From: Yponomeuta sedellus
Lineage: Eukaryota; Arthropoda; Insecta; Lepidoptera; Yponomeutidae
DNA length: 64,000 nucleotides
Direction of reading: 5' to 3'
Assembly (NCBI GenBank): GCA_934045075.1
Contig: OW203734.1
Span: 4,666,565 to 4,730,564 of the forward strand
Made by a program: the position numbers and the translations under genes. The first letter of the stretch is position 1; each line of letters starts with the position of its first letter. Below the pieces are notes generated by a model. It had not been told where the DNA came from. It was given only the letters and a program-made list of their open reading frames with translations, and searched no databases. Shown here in pieces: positions 10,211-20,393 of the stretch.

Positions 10211-10332
10211 ACCTTTATTTTTTCATTCGAATTTATTTTGGCTGTCGCTCGACTTTTTATGTACAATTTAAGTCATATAAACCTAAGAGTCGTACGAATT
10301 CTTCCGTGGCAAAAAGATGCGATAAGATATCT

Positions 10333-10678
10333 ACCCTTGTATGTCCCCACGGGTTTTTCCTGCACGGCAGAAAGTCTAGGCTATACTCTAACACGGGGGC
10401 CAAGTCCGGATTGGTGGAGGATTGTAAGACAGTGACGGGCCTTACTGTCAGAAGTTATCGAGCCGCACATAATGCCTTTGACATGGCTTAACGACTGCCA
10501 TTACATGACAGCCGGCATCAACGGCTTAGCGTGCCTTGCGGAGTACGGAAGCGCTCGGAAACATGCCACTAGCGGTAGTCACGGGGCGGTTATCCATCCT
10601 GCACCTGACTGCGCCTGTTGTTGCTTAACTCAGGTGATTGATTCCAATCACTCGATTCCACTTAGGCACGAGCGCAAA
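10333..10678 (-). mobile_element. SINE-5S, near full length
   Basis: In minus orientation the order is 5S-like head (GGATGGATAACCGCCCCGTG), middle (GCCGTTGATGCCGGCTGTCA), then 3' module near 10350 (truncated relative to the consensus). Open frames across it are artefacts of its low stop density. Confidence 0.75.
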
Positions 10679-10679
10679 C

Positions 10680-11387
10680 AGATTGAGAACAATTTATATC
10701 ACATAAAAATGGATAGTTAGTTTATATTTGATTTTCTTAGGGATACATTTTGGTCCGACGTTAAAGCAGGTTGGGAAAGGCTGCTTTAAACAATCATTAG
10801 TGCGAACTAATTAAGCTCTGTCTTGTGAAACCTAACCTGTGTCGCCGTCTTGCTATAACATTTTAATCAACATCTTGAAGTAGAGCACAGAGTAAACAAT
10901 CACGTTGTTTTAGTACAGAAAATGTTTATGGATTAATCAATTTTTTATCCGACTGCGACCCAGCCCAAAAGAGAGTATTGGGTTTCATTCGTGTTTACAT
11001 GCAAGTGTGTGTGTGTGTGTGTATATGTGAATGTATCAGATTCTACGTTTCTTCATATTCCAACCGATTTGTCATAATTAAGCGGATATATGATGTACGC
11101 ATAAATTTGACAAAAAACTAAATTTTAATCAATCCTAATCTTTTTGCAAGAAGTACTACCATCCAACACATATAGGTGGTGCTGTTAACCTAATGTTGAA
11201 ACTGTTTAAATCTGCTACTCAGCACTAGATGGCATAGTTGTGCTGCGGTAAAAACGCAGTAATAAAAATACCGAAATACCCGACTAACGCTTTCTTAGTT
11301 AAAGAGGAACTCAAATTCAATGTTGTGACTCATTGTACCTTTTAGTTTGAGTTTCAAAAGTTAAAGTGATTTAATTCAAAAATACGA
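10680..11387. other. Non-coding stretch with (GT)n microsatellite
   Basis: AT-rich, no recognised gene. A (GT)9-like run lies at about 11003-11022. Confidence 0.5.
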
Positions 11388-11525
11388 AGCGCTCGTGGCC
11401 TAGGCGAACCGAGTGATTGGAATCAATCACTTGGTTAAGCAACAATAGGCGTGGTCAGGTACGGGATGGGTGAGCGTCCCGTGACTACCGCTAGTGGCAT
11501 TTTTCCGAACGCTTCCGTGCTTGCA
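11388..11525 (+). mobile_element. SINE-5S head
   Basis: GAAGCGCTCGTGGCCTAGGC, GTTAAGCAACAATAGGCG and GGATGGGTGAGCGTCCCGTG in order. It stops at GCTTGCAAAATAAG, before the middle module. The next ~150 bases are the unnamed repeat also seen around 9.77-10.30 kb. Confidence 0.7.
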
Positions 11526-12060
11526 AAATAAGATAACTTGACAGAGTCATTAGATATTAATTTTGTCACTTAAATTCAATGTAGCATGGCGTTCAGAATA
11601 CAGGTTTTGGCTGTCGCTCGACTTTTTACGAAGAATTTCAAGTCATAAGCCTTAGAGTCGTATACGACTTCTTTGCTAATGAAATGAGAATTGGCTCCTC
11701 GGGTCATCTGCTATCTTGCCGCTTCGAATACCACGCCCACCTAACAACACTTTATCCTTCCATTGCCACCTCGAGTGATGCAATTACTTAATTTGATGAA
11801 TTATCAAATTACAGCTGATACATGACACTTGAGCTGGTCAAAGCATTAGGTAACGAGACACGGTAACACCCTTTGAAATTTCCGAACTTACTCGCGATTT
11901 CTTGTGCACTTAGAATCTGCAAATTTACTGCTAACGTTACATCTATCAGTGGCTAGAGATCGTAAAAAAATACAACTGACAGCTGTTAACAGTAGATTGG
12001 AAGATTGTCAGTGTATGAAAAATAGAAGGTTAGTAATTGAGCCATCATACATTGTCAACA

Positions 12061-12312
12061 TTGCTGTGTGGTGTCGGCCAATAGCACCAACCCAATTCTT
12101 CTCGCGGATGTTGTAAAAGGCGAGTAAGGGACACAAACCGGGGGTGGGCAGCAGCGCCCCCTGCAGTACAATTCCACCGAACTGCGATCCCCAACCCGCA
12201 TGCTCAGCGTGGGGATTATGGGCAATACCCCCTATGATAGCACAACGTTGCGCTCTTTAGGGGAGGGCTATGTCCAGCAGTGGACTAGTATAGCCTGACG
12301 ACGACGACATTG
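12061..12312 (+). mobile_element. SINE-F copy
   Basis: Contains GTAAAAGGCGAGTAAGGGAC, GGGGGTGGGCAGCAGCGCCC, GATCCCCAACCCGCATGC and the RTE-type end GGGAGGGCTATGTCCAGCAG, then a GACGACGAC tail. The last ~60 bases resemble RTE coding ends translating to WRSLGEGYVQQWTS, consistent with a LINE-derived 3' module. Other copies: 14.1, 24.8, 52.9, 61.2 kb. Confidence 0.7.
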
Positions 12313-12343
12313 TCAACACTGTGGTATGAACACAAAGGGAAAT

Positions 12344-12907
12344 ATAAAAAGTACCCGGAACCAGCGTGCGTGCATGCAACGACTTATGAACGTTGATGAA
12401 GAGAAGGTGATCTGTCAGTATCGTGGCAGGTGGTAGTTCCTGGTCTCTGCCTACCCCTCTGGGATACAGGCGTGCGGTTATTTATGTATGTGGTATGAAC
12501 ACCTCAGACACTCGATGATTATTTTTTTAATAGGCTTCTTCTTCTTCAGGCTATATTATGTAGTCCACTGCTGGATGTCCAGCAGTGGACTCATGAGGGG
12601 AGGGCTATGTAGCCCTCCCCTCATGAGCGCCATAGCGCCCTATCTTCAGCTTGCCGCATCCAGCATCTGCCTGTAGTTTTTCGCAAACCGTCATCATACC
12701 TGGTCGGAGGGGTTTCTACATATAATAGGCTTGCTCAGCATTTAAATCAGAGACCACTGATTGAAATCATTCCCTTCTATCACATAATAGCCTTACAAAC
12801 ATAATTTGAGTAGCTTAAGCAGTCTATACACCTACCACTGGCTTTCTCTCAGAGAGTGATTAAGGTTTTTTTAATCACCAGGCATGGCCAACGTAGAAAG
12901 ACGATTT
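12344..12907 (-). repeat. Right arm of large inverted duplication
   Basis: Reverse complement of 8693-9225 with scattered differences. Its extra length is mostly a 34-base insertion of two adjacent palindromes at 12562-12627. The arm ends inside RTE-2, while the left copy continues beyond that point. Confidence 0.75.
12562..12627. repeat. Two adjoining perfect palindromes
   Basis: Arms 12562-12575 and 12578-12591 (14 bases, spacer TG) are followed by arms 12590-12607 and 12610-12627 (18 bases, spacer TG). The left duplication arm has only the simple sequence here, so the structure arose after the duplication. Confidence 0.85.
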
Positions 12908-13059
12908 CAGGCGCGATTTCAATGGTAACTGTGACCACTCGCCACTATCATTACCATACCAATCGATGTCTAACCGGTTGTTACCGACTCCTTTACGTGT
13001 GCGCGCATATTATGACTCCAGTTTCTTTTTTTTAGTTACAATTTTTTGTTTTTAAAGCT

Positions 13060-13096
13060 GAACTGAACATAATATGGCGAATATTATGTTCAGTTC
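13060..13096. repeat. Short perfect hairpin
   Basis: GAACTGAACATAATAT and its reverse complement, 16-base arms separated by GGCGA. Confidence 0.85.
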
Positions 13097-13399
13097 TCGA
13101 GAACACTTTCAATGTAGTCTCACAGGGATTACCATCTCTATTCTCATCCAGCTCAGATCGCCGAAGAGTTTTAAATCCGCTATTTGACTCTCTTTTCAAG
13201 TAAATCTGAAATGATAAATATCTCTTTCATTATATCAAAAAATATTTTAGTATTTTTTGAGGACCAAAAGCAACAAAAAATATATTTTAAAACTTTGCTT
13301 TGCTAAACAGCCAAAAACGTGGTCAGCCATTTTTGTCTATGGTTTGTCTTCAAAAGGTCTTCCTGAAGACTTGTAAGCAAAGTTTGACATTCAACACCT

Positions 13400-13680
13400 G
13401 TGAGTGATTTGTGGGCATAGCAAAATAACAACAACGCCACAATGATTTTATCGAGTTTACATGCAAAATATAGCAATTATCATTAATGCATTGTTCGAAA
13501 ATGCAACAAAATGTCAATAAAGACCCCCGGGAAGTTGTGGATTCTTGTAGGCAGTGAAATAAACATGCGAAAAAATTGGCTCAAACTTGCCGAAACAGCC
13601 CGATACTTTATCGACTGTAACTCAGGGGTATTTACGTGAAGATCACTTTGATGTAAGTCCTACAATAATCAATGTCCACT
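13400..13680 (+). pseudogene. Possible decayed THAP-like zinc-finger remnant
   Basis: Short plus-strand pieces in different frames read VICGHSK (about 13415), MRKNWLKLAETARYF (about 13566) and REDHFDV (about 13637). Order and spacing are compatible with a C2CH THAP domain (C-x2-C ... W ... C-x2-H), but the second cysteine of the C-x2-H pair reads as R and stops intervene. THAP domains occur in P-element transposases and domesticated relatives. This could be coincidence. Confidence 0.2.
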
Positions 13681-13938
13681 GGCTCTGGCTAACAGATGTT
13701 TGTTTACAAACCAAACACGCTTTCAACATGGCGGATAGCGTTTTCACCGTTCCGAATTAAAAGCGGGAAATATTTTTTTAATTTGCAAATTTTGCAGCCA
13801 TCCTGCATACTTACTTAGAAAATTCAATATATTTCAGTTTCTTACGTTAAATACTAAAGGAAATATTAATTTATCGCGTCAAATTTGATGCGAGTGGTAT
13901 TGCTACTAAAACCTGTAGACATATCAAAAACGCCAGTC

Positions 13939-14105
13939 GTTGAGCCATGTCAGAGGCCTTACGGGCGGCTTGATACGAGCCCGCCACTGTCTTACAATCC
14001 TCCACCAACGCGAACTTGGCCCCCGTGGTGGAGTGTGGCCTATCGTTTCCTGCAATGCAGGAAGAGACCCGTGCCCCAGCAGTGGGGACATACAGAGGGT
14101 TAATA
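13939..14105 (+). mobile_element. SINE-5S 3' half
   Basis: GCCATGTCAGAGGCCTTACG through CCCGTGCCCCAGCAGTGGGG. The 5S-like head is missing. Confidence 0.7.
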
Positions 14106-14139
14106 TGCATATCAATAACATCTATTTAATATTTGCACT

Positions 14140-14332
14140 AAGGGACATAAACCGGCGGGTGGGCAGCAGCGCCCCTGCAGTACAATTCCACCAAACTGCG
14201 ATCCCCAACCAACATGCCCAGCGTGCGGATTATTGGCATTACCCCCCAATGATGGCACAACATTGCGCTACAGCGCTCATTAGGGGAGGGCTATGTCCAG
14301 CAGTGGACTAATATAGCCTGTAGAAGAAGAAT
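14140..14332 (+). mobile_element. SINE-F copy, 5'-truncated
   Basis: Starts at AAGGGACATAAACCGG and ends GGGAGGGCTATGTCCAGCAG with a GAAGAAGA tail. Confidence 0.7.
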
Positions 14333-14912
14333 ATTTGCACACGATTCGTGAAGACTGCTCTATTTTATTGGCGTGGTCCATAATATTACATTCTGTCTGA
14401 AGTTTGAGAGTCTTCTGTCGTTTTCCTGTGCAAACACTAAGTCGCTAGGTATTTCACTCTACCTAAAGCTTCCAGTGTTTGTTATACTGTAAATTTAAAG
14501 CTAACACCCACAAGCCCGATAGCTGTGTTTCGTTGTCAACATAAATTGTTGCCTTTACAGCCCTGATTTTGGCTTCGTCGTAAAATATAGAGACGTCGGT
14601 GTCGTCTTTAGGAGATGATAGAAGATTTAGAGTGGAATGTTGAGGTTCATTGAAATTTGAATAAAGCTAAGGCGAATCGTAACTATTCCCGCGCAATTAC
14701 TTACGTAAATGGAATATTATGGTGTACAAACAGACTCAGTCTTAGCAAACATTCTTAGATGAGTGATTGATTCTTAGGTACGAAATAAAAACTACATTTT
14801 TGGATCAACTTACCCTACTTCTTAAACGTCACTTAAGTGGTCATCTTAACAATTTATTTTTTATTGAGTTTTCTTTAAAAATTAATTGTTAAAGTGCTGC
14901 ACGCAGGAACAC
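14333..14912. other. No gene or recognised repeat
   Basis: AT-rich sequence without a frame or repeat match that I can support. Confidence 0.4.
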
Positions 14913-15080
14913 TAGATAGATAGATAGTTCGATAGATAGAGATCACTTTATTGTGCAACCAGAAAAATATTACAACCATTATTCTCAAATCTAAGTAATG
15001 TTATACAATTGGCGGTCTTATTGCTAAGAGCGATCTCTTCCAGACAACCTAACAGACAATTAAAGTCGGCAGTAAAAAAC
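14913..15080 (-). mobile_element. CR1 LINE 3' UTR with (GATA)n end
   Basis: On the plus strand GATAGATAGATAG precedes GATCACTTTATTGTGCAACC and TTGGCGGTCTTATTGC ... CTTCCAGACAACC, the reverse of the CR1 3' UTR. The terminal microsatellite is (TATC)n in sense orientation. Confidence 0.75.
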
Positions 15081-15137
15081 TATATTTTTTTATGCGTATC
15101 GTTTTTCCAATAAATTTCATTACTATTTCTCATTCAT

Positions 15138-15375
15138 CTATTTAGAGGCTAAAAATTCCACCCATGCCGGGATTTGAACCCACGAACTCTCCGTGCCAGC
15201 GCTCTTTCCAACTGAGCTAATGGGCGACTCACCGGCATCAGTAAAATTTCGAATCTTTTTACAATATTCTCTGTATTACGTACAGGGTGAAATGGGTGGA
15301 ATTTTTAGCCTCTAAATAGGTTTTTAAAATTGTCCTTAGCACGGGTTAGTGCATTAAAAATAATATAATCTCTCA
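15138..15375 (-). mobile_element. SINE-A copy followed by inverted SINE-A 3' end
   Basis: 15138-15284 is a minus SINE-A with part of the anticodon-stem region deleted. 15290-15371 is a plus-oriented SINE-A 3' end (GGAATTTTTAGCCTCTAAAT ... GCACGGGTTAGTGCATT). The pair is head-to-head. Confidence 0.65.
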
Positions 15376-15456
15376 TTCATCTTTAAAATGATTTTTAGGA
15401 CCCATGGCGGTTTTTGTCGCACTAACCCGTGCTAAGGACAATTTTAAAAACCTATT

Positions 15457-16249
15457 TTTTTTTTTTTTTTTTTTACGTAGCCTCGTTTGTGTCCCACTGC
15501 TGGGCAAAGGCCTCCCCCAACTCAGACCAGATGTATCTGTCTTGTGCCACCTCAGACCACTCCGGCATGTGTCGGTCGAGATCGTCTCGCCAACGTTTTC
15601 TTGGCCTACCTCTCCTGCGATGACCACCTTGTGGCACCCACTCGGTGGCAAGTCTTGCCCACCTATCCGGGTGCATTCTGCTGATATGCCCTGCCCAGCT
15701 CCACTTCAACCTTGCAGTCTGGACACCCACATCAGCTATGCGTGTTTTTGAGCGTAGCGTAGTGTTGCGGATATGGTCAATCCTTCTGACGCTCAACATG
15801 CTACGCTCCATAGCTCGCTGGCAAACTTTGAGCTTGGACTTCTGTTCTTCGGTCAATGACCAAGTCTGGGAGCCGTAAGTGAGGACGGGCAGGATGCACA
15901 TGTCGACGAGTCTCCGTTTCAAGGAAAGCGGAAGGCTTCCTTTCAACAAATCCTTCATGGACCAGTAGCACTTCCAGGCGTTTTCGATACGGCGATTGAT
16001 TTCCTTGCCTTGCCTGTTTTCGAAGCTTACTATCTGGCCCAAGTAGATGTACTCATCGACATAGTGTATCTCCTGCCCGTCGACCTCAACTTTGCTCTTT
16101 CGACCGTTGGTCATGACTTTGGTTTTAGACCTGTTCATAGAAAGTCCAACCTCAAGGCTTGCAGCACTAAGCTCTTCCAGCATGATTTCGAGCTCGGATG
16201 CATTCGAAGCGAACAGGACAATGTTCGCAACACAAGAACAGGACAAAGA
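15457..16249 (-). mobile_element. RTE-1 LINE, 5'-truncated, inserted into SINE-A
   Basis: The insertion carries an 18-base A tail (plus-strand T run at 15457) and is flanked by AAAAACCTATTT at about 15446 and 16250, a 12-base direct repeat inside SINE-A. The T run makes the left copy's end ambiguous by a few bases. Truncation falls just at the reverse transcriptase A-D-D motif. Confidence 0.8.
15473..16246 (-). pseudogene. RTE-1 reverse transcriptase C-terminal fragment
   Basis: A 257-residue open frame. It starts within the catalytic region, where the L-A-D-D-I-V motif reads VANIVLFAS, so the second aspartate is not intact. It then shows GLSMNRSKTKVM, YVDEYIYLGQIVSFENRQ, CILPVLTYGSQTWSLT, QRAMERSMLSVRRIDHIR, RLKWSWAGHISRM, GRPRKRWRDDL and the end GEAFAQQWDTNEAT. 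These are hallmarks of the RTE-clade ORF C-terminus. The endonuclease and most of the polymerase are missing, so it cannot act alone. Confidence 0.85.
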
Positions 16250-16311
16250 AAAACCTATTTAGAGACTGAAAAGTCCCGGCATGGGTGGATTTTTTAACCT
16301 CTAAATAGGTT
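16250..16311. repeat. SINE-A remnant with foldback
   Basis: AACCTATTTAGAG (16252-16264) and its reverse complement (16299-16311) enclose 34 bases carrying the SINE-A motif CCCGGCATGGGTGGA. It is the right-hand half of the SINE-A split by RTE-1, partly inverted. Confidence 0.6.
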
Positions 16312-16680
16312 CGTTATCAACCCTTGTATATCCCCACTGCTGGGGCACGGGTCTCTTCCTACATTGTAGGAAGGTTAGGCCTTACTCTACCACGGGGGCC
16401 TAGTCCGGGTTGGTGGAGGATTGTAAGACAGTGACGGGCCTTACAGTCAGAAGTTATCAAGCCGCCCATAAGGCCTCTGACATGGTTTAACGACTGCCAT
16501 TATATGACAGCCGGCACCAACGGCTTAGCGTGCCTTGCGAAGCACGAAAGCGTTCGGACAAATGCCACTAGCGGTAGTCACGGGACACTCACCCATCCCG
16601 TACCTGACCGCGCCTGTTGTTGCTTAACCACGTGATTGATTCCAATCACTCGGTCCGCCTAGGCTACGAGCGCTTCATAA
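16312..16680 (-). mobile_element. SINE-5S, full length
   Basis: The minus strand carries, in order, GAAGCGCTCGTAGCC, a head with GTGGTTAAGCAACAACAGGC and GGATGGGTGAGTGTCCCGTG, the middle GCCGTTGGTGCCGGCTGTCA, and the 3' module ending at CAAGGGTTGATAACG. This and the 56.8 kb copy are the best references in the window. GTTAAGCAAC ... GGCGCGGTCAGG ... GGATGGGTGA aligns with the internal promoter region of 5S rRNA. Confidence 0.8.
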
Positions 16681-17255
16681 ATAAATAGGTTATTAAGATT
16701 AAAACGGCCGTTTCTCTAACTAGTGTTACTACACTAAGTCTTTTAAGTGCATTCTAAGTGACATTATGAGATGTCGGTCCTAAAATTCCACCTTTAGCCA
16801 CGTCTTTATCCAAGTGGCATTTGTACAATATCATTCATACGTATTACATACACATTTTATTTTAAACAGTTTTTACTTACGTTCATCTTTTATCAAAATC
16901 AGTTATTTCAAAGTTTCGATTCGATGTCAACGGGAGCCATTTTTTCAAAGGAACCCGCGGATACTGCTTTAGTGCATTTGGGATATTTCGGGATTGATTA
17001 TGTATGGCCTTATGGATTGAATATTTCGATCCCCAGTGCGGGCGTGTAAAAATGACTTTGTTTAATTACAAAGTTACGTACATTCGCGAATTTGTAGGTG
17101 CAATACCACACGCTAACTGTGAAGGAAAATATCGTGAGGAAACCCGCGACTTCTGTCTAATTCTGTCTTCTGTCTAAACGGAATTAAACAAATATAACAA
17201 AATGGTGTGAAGGGTTTGCACCGTTACAAACTTTAATTAAATCCATTTGACTACC
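16681..17255. other. No gene; SINE-D scrap near 17.1 kb
   Basis: GCTAACTGTGAAGGAAAATA at 17112 continues into ATCGTGAGGAAACCCG; this is the SINE-D middle. Otherwise nothing is recognised. Confidence 0.4.
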
Positions 17256-17450
17256 TTTGTAGCACTGCGGTATTGAATCCGCCTACCACTAGAAGTCCCT
17301 GGTTCGAAACCCGGCTGAGGACAAAAAAAAACATAACTCTTGTTTACATGTTTGTGATGTCGCTGTTTCTGGTTCCCACGACATAGGGTATCCTAGTGTT
17401 ATGCCAGAAGCAATGTATGTGCCTGTATGTAAATGTTATGTTATTTAACC
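17256..17450 (+). mobile_element. SINE-B copy
   Basis: A tRNA-like head with B box GGTTCGAAACCCGGC leads into an A-rich run, then GTTTGTGATGTCGCTGTTTC, CCCACGACATAGGGTATCC and GCAATGTATGTGCCTGTATG. Confidence 0.65.
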
Positions 17451-18005
17451 CTTTTAATGTTAAAAAAACTCTTGTTTGTCTTCGATTAATTTTGCGAAAT
17501 TTACCGATTGTTGGACATGCTGTGCTTTGTTATGGAAATATGCCATCGGTCAATTTGCGTTGAGTGAATGTAGATTTTGATCGCATACATTACTGTCTAG
17601 CTGCTTTTTCATCTGGAATCCCGCTTGATTGCAAGTTGAAATTATTTTATAACCGAAAAATAATTAATATTCTTTTGATTTAAGTTATCTATTATAATAC
17701 CAGAACTTAGGTGGTAAATGCTAAAATAGACACTTTTAACTGTCTTAAAAACTAAGAGCCTTATTTATAAAACCACAATTCCCTAAATTACTCCAAAAAG
17801 TCTCACTTCAACAGTTTGTGCTGGAGATTTTACAAGGAAGAAACTAGACCACTGAATAATTAAACGCCTCTAGGAGTATTTTAGTGAAATCGTCTTTTTA
17901 GAAACAAAGTTATATTGCAATGCAATACAATAAAAAAATTGCTTTTACACAACACAAGCACTTATCGTAGTCCTAAACTAGGATACCTTGGAATCATGGT
18001 GCTAA
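17451..18005. other. No gene or recognised repeat
   Basis: AT-rich sequence with nothing I can assign. Confidence 0.4.
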
Positions 18006-18007
18006 TA

Positions 18008-18155
18008 AATAGATAGAGAACACTTAATTGCACAATCAGAAAAAAGAAAACAACCATTTTTTTTTTAATCTAAGTAATGTTATACAATTGGCGGTCTTAT
18101 CGCTTAGGGCGATATCTTCAAGACAATTTTTGGACGGAGTGGACGGTATAAATAG
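18008..18155 (-). mobile_element. CR1 LINE 3' UTR
   Basis: AATAGATAGAGAACACTTAA, then TTGGCGGTCTTATCGCTTAG and TCAAGACAATTTTTGGACGG: the reverse of the CR1 3' UTR. Tail microsatellite very short. Confidence 0.65.
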
Positions 18156-18177
18156 TACAGTCGGTAGGTGCACGTAC

Positions 18178-18289
18178 ATATCTATAATATAAAACTGAAT
18201 CGCTGAATGTGTTGGTAAGCGCAAATCTCGAGAGCAGCTGAACCGATTACGCTAATTCTTTTTTTAGAATATTCCTTGAAGTATTTTTA

Positions 18290-18292
<3 letters not shown>
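18178..18292 (+). mobile_element. HEL (Helitron-like) fragment
   Basis: GAATCGCTGAATGTGTTGGT ... GAACCGATTACGCTAATTCT ... TTCCTTGAAGTA matches the HEL cluster at 52.6-53.4 kb. It breaks off into the TTTA tract before the CTAGT end. Confidence 0.65.
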
Positions 18293-18800
<508 letters not shown>

Positions 18801-19000
18801 NNNNNNNNNNNNNNNNNNNNNNNNNNNNNNNNNNNNNNNNNNNNNNNNNNNNNNNNNNNNNNNNNNNNNNNNNNNNNNNNNNNNNNNNNNNNNNNNNNNN
18901 NNNNNNNNNNNNNNNNNNNNNNNNNNNNNNNNNNNNNNNNNNNNNNNNNNNNNNNNNNNNNNNNNNNNNNNNNNNNNNNNNNNNNNNNNNNNNNNNNNNN
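18801..19000. other. Assembly gap (200 N)
   Basis: Exactly 200 undetermined bases following the TTTA tract, probably a fixed-size placeholder. Confidence 0.99.
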
Positions 19001-19336
19001 CTTCAACTCCCATTTTGGTGGCGTTGGTGCGCTCGCATATGACTTAAGAAAGATATATTGATAATATGACGGACGGACTTCTGGGTGTTTGCGTTCGTCC
19101 ATGCTTGTAATAATGGAGCATTATTCTAAAACCCTTCTCTGCGTTTCCCTGGTCCGCGATCTGTACACGATAATCCCACCGCATCCGAGGCAAAAAAAGC
19201 AATTCTGAACGCTTACCCTCAAAGCTCTGGGACGTGACGTGAAAACATTTTTGTTGCCCGATGGTTTATTTAATGGTAATGGAATTCAACAGTAAAATGC
19301 AGACAAGCACATTCCATTTACTCTTTATAATATCAG

Positions 19337-19709
19337 GAGCCTTGCAAAGCACGGAATCTCTCGGAAAAATGCCACTAGCGGTGGTCATAGACAGTTTACC
19401 TATCCATGCACTGAACGCGCCCTGTGTTACTCAACCTTCGTGATCGTTTAAGATCGCTCAGGCAGCCGGGGCTACGAGCGAGCGAGGACGTTAAGCAGCT
19501 GTCGTCGATAGATGGCGGTCGTTAAGCCAAATCAGAGGCCTAGGGCGGCTTGAAAACTTCTGACAGTAGGTAAGACCAGCCACAGTCTTGTAAGCCTCCA
19601 CGAATCCGGACTTGGCCTATGGCTTATACCGTGGACTATTGCTTATACCTTCCTCAGGGAAGAGACCTGTGCCCCTTGGTGGGGACATAATGGGTTTATG
19701 ATGATGACG
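19337..19709 (+). mobile_element. SINE-5S with inverted 5' part and TSD
   Basis: 19337-19485 is the 5S-like head in minus orientation, running from the GCTTTGCAAGGC breakpoint at the left to the element 5' end (CGCTCGTAGCC, reversed) at the right. About 19492-19709 is the rest in plus orientation, starting at ACGTTAAGC, which is the sequence that normally follows GCAAGGC. The 8-base repeat AATATCAG at 19329-19336 and 19710-19717 flanks the whole. This is the arrangement expected of twin priming. Confidence 0.7.
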
Positions 19710-19784
19710 AATATCAGCAGCAAAATTATATGGAGTTTTTATTACGACTATTTCGGGACGCTATTCAGCTCAACTTTAGTTCTT

Positions 19785-20015
19785 CGGACATACCGTGCGA
19801 CGTGGGCCAGATCACCTGAAATATGTTATTATAATCGGTATAAACGGAAAACGAAGCAGAGGACGAGCACCAATGCGATGGACAGACACCATAGCAAAAG
19901 CTTCGAAAGGGACCCTACAAGCAGCCATACATCTGGCGCATAGTCGGATTGGAGGGCGGAAGCTGCCCGATAGTCACGTCCCTCAGTCACGAAGACACGA
20001 CGAAGAAGAAGAAGC
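19785..20015 (+). pseudogene. RTE-like ORF C-terminal fragment
   Basis: A plus frame reads RRGPDHLKYVIIIGINGKRS, RGRAPMRWTDTIAKAS and SRRHDEEEEA. The GR-x-P-x-RWTD motif is the conserved C-terminal region of RTE-type ORFs. A GAAGAAGAAG end follows. 5'-truncated. It differs from RTE-1 to RTE-3, so possibly a fourth lineage. Confidence 0.55.
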
Positions 20016-20107
20016 TTCAGCTCCAAGACTCGCGATGCTCATACAAAGTTTAACATTAAACGGGTCTAAACGCGACTAGAGGAGACGTTTCTAAACTACA
20101 TAAATCT

Positions 20108-20365
20108 GTTGTCTGGGCTTAGAGTATGGGCTCAGAGTATGGGCTTAATTACCACGCTTGCCCACTGCGCTGAGATAGTTTAACAACTCAGACTTCCTCA
20201 CGATGTTTTTCTTCACATCAGCGAGTGGTATCGCTACTTTCTTCACAAATGGTGATAACTTAGAAAACAAAATCATTGGTCATGCCCACACTCGGAATCG
20301 AACCGGAGTCTCTTGTTTCTAAGTCCATTACTCAACCCACTGGGCTACCGCCGCTCTCCGGAATA
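20108..20365 (-). mobile_element. SINE-D copy, near complete
   Basis: The minus strand has the tRNA-like head GCGGTAGCCCAGTGGGTTGA and GGTTCGATTCCGAGTGTGGG, the middle AAGAAAAACATCGTGAGGAA, and the start of the 3' body (GCGGTGGGCAAGCGTGGTAA-like). It defines the tRNA-like head for the family. Confidence 0.65.
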
Positions 20366-20393
20366 GTTTCTTCTTCTTTTTCTTCAGGCTATA

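Noticed and set aside
10238..10720. Three overlapping plus-strand frames
   Set aside because: Fall across SINE-5S in antisense; same false frames recur at every copy.
16560..16650. 5S rRNA gene
   Set aside because: Only the internal promoter part is similar; the termini of 5S rRNA are missing and the copy belongs to a dispersed SINE.
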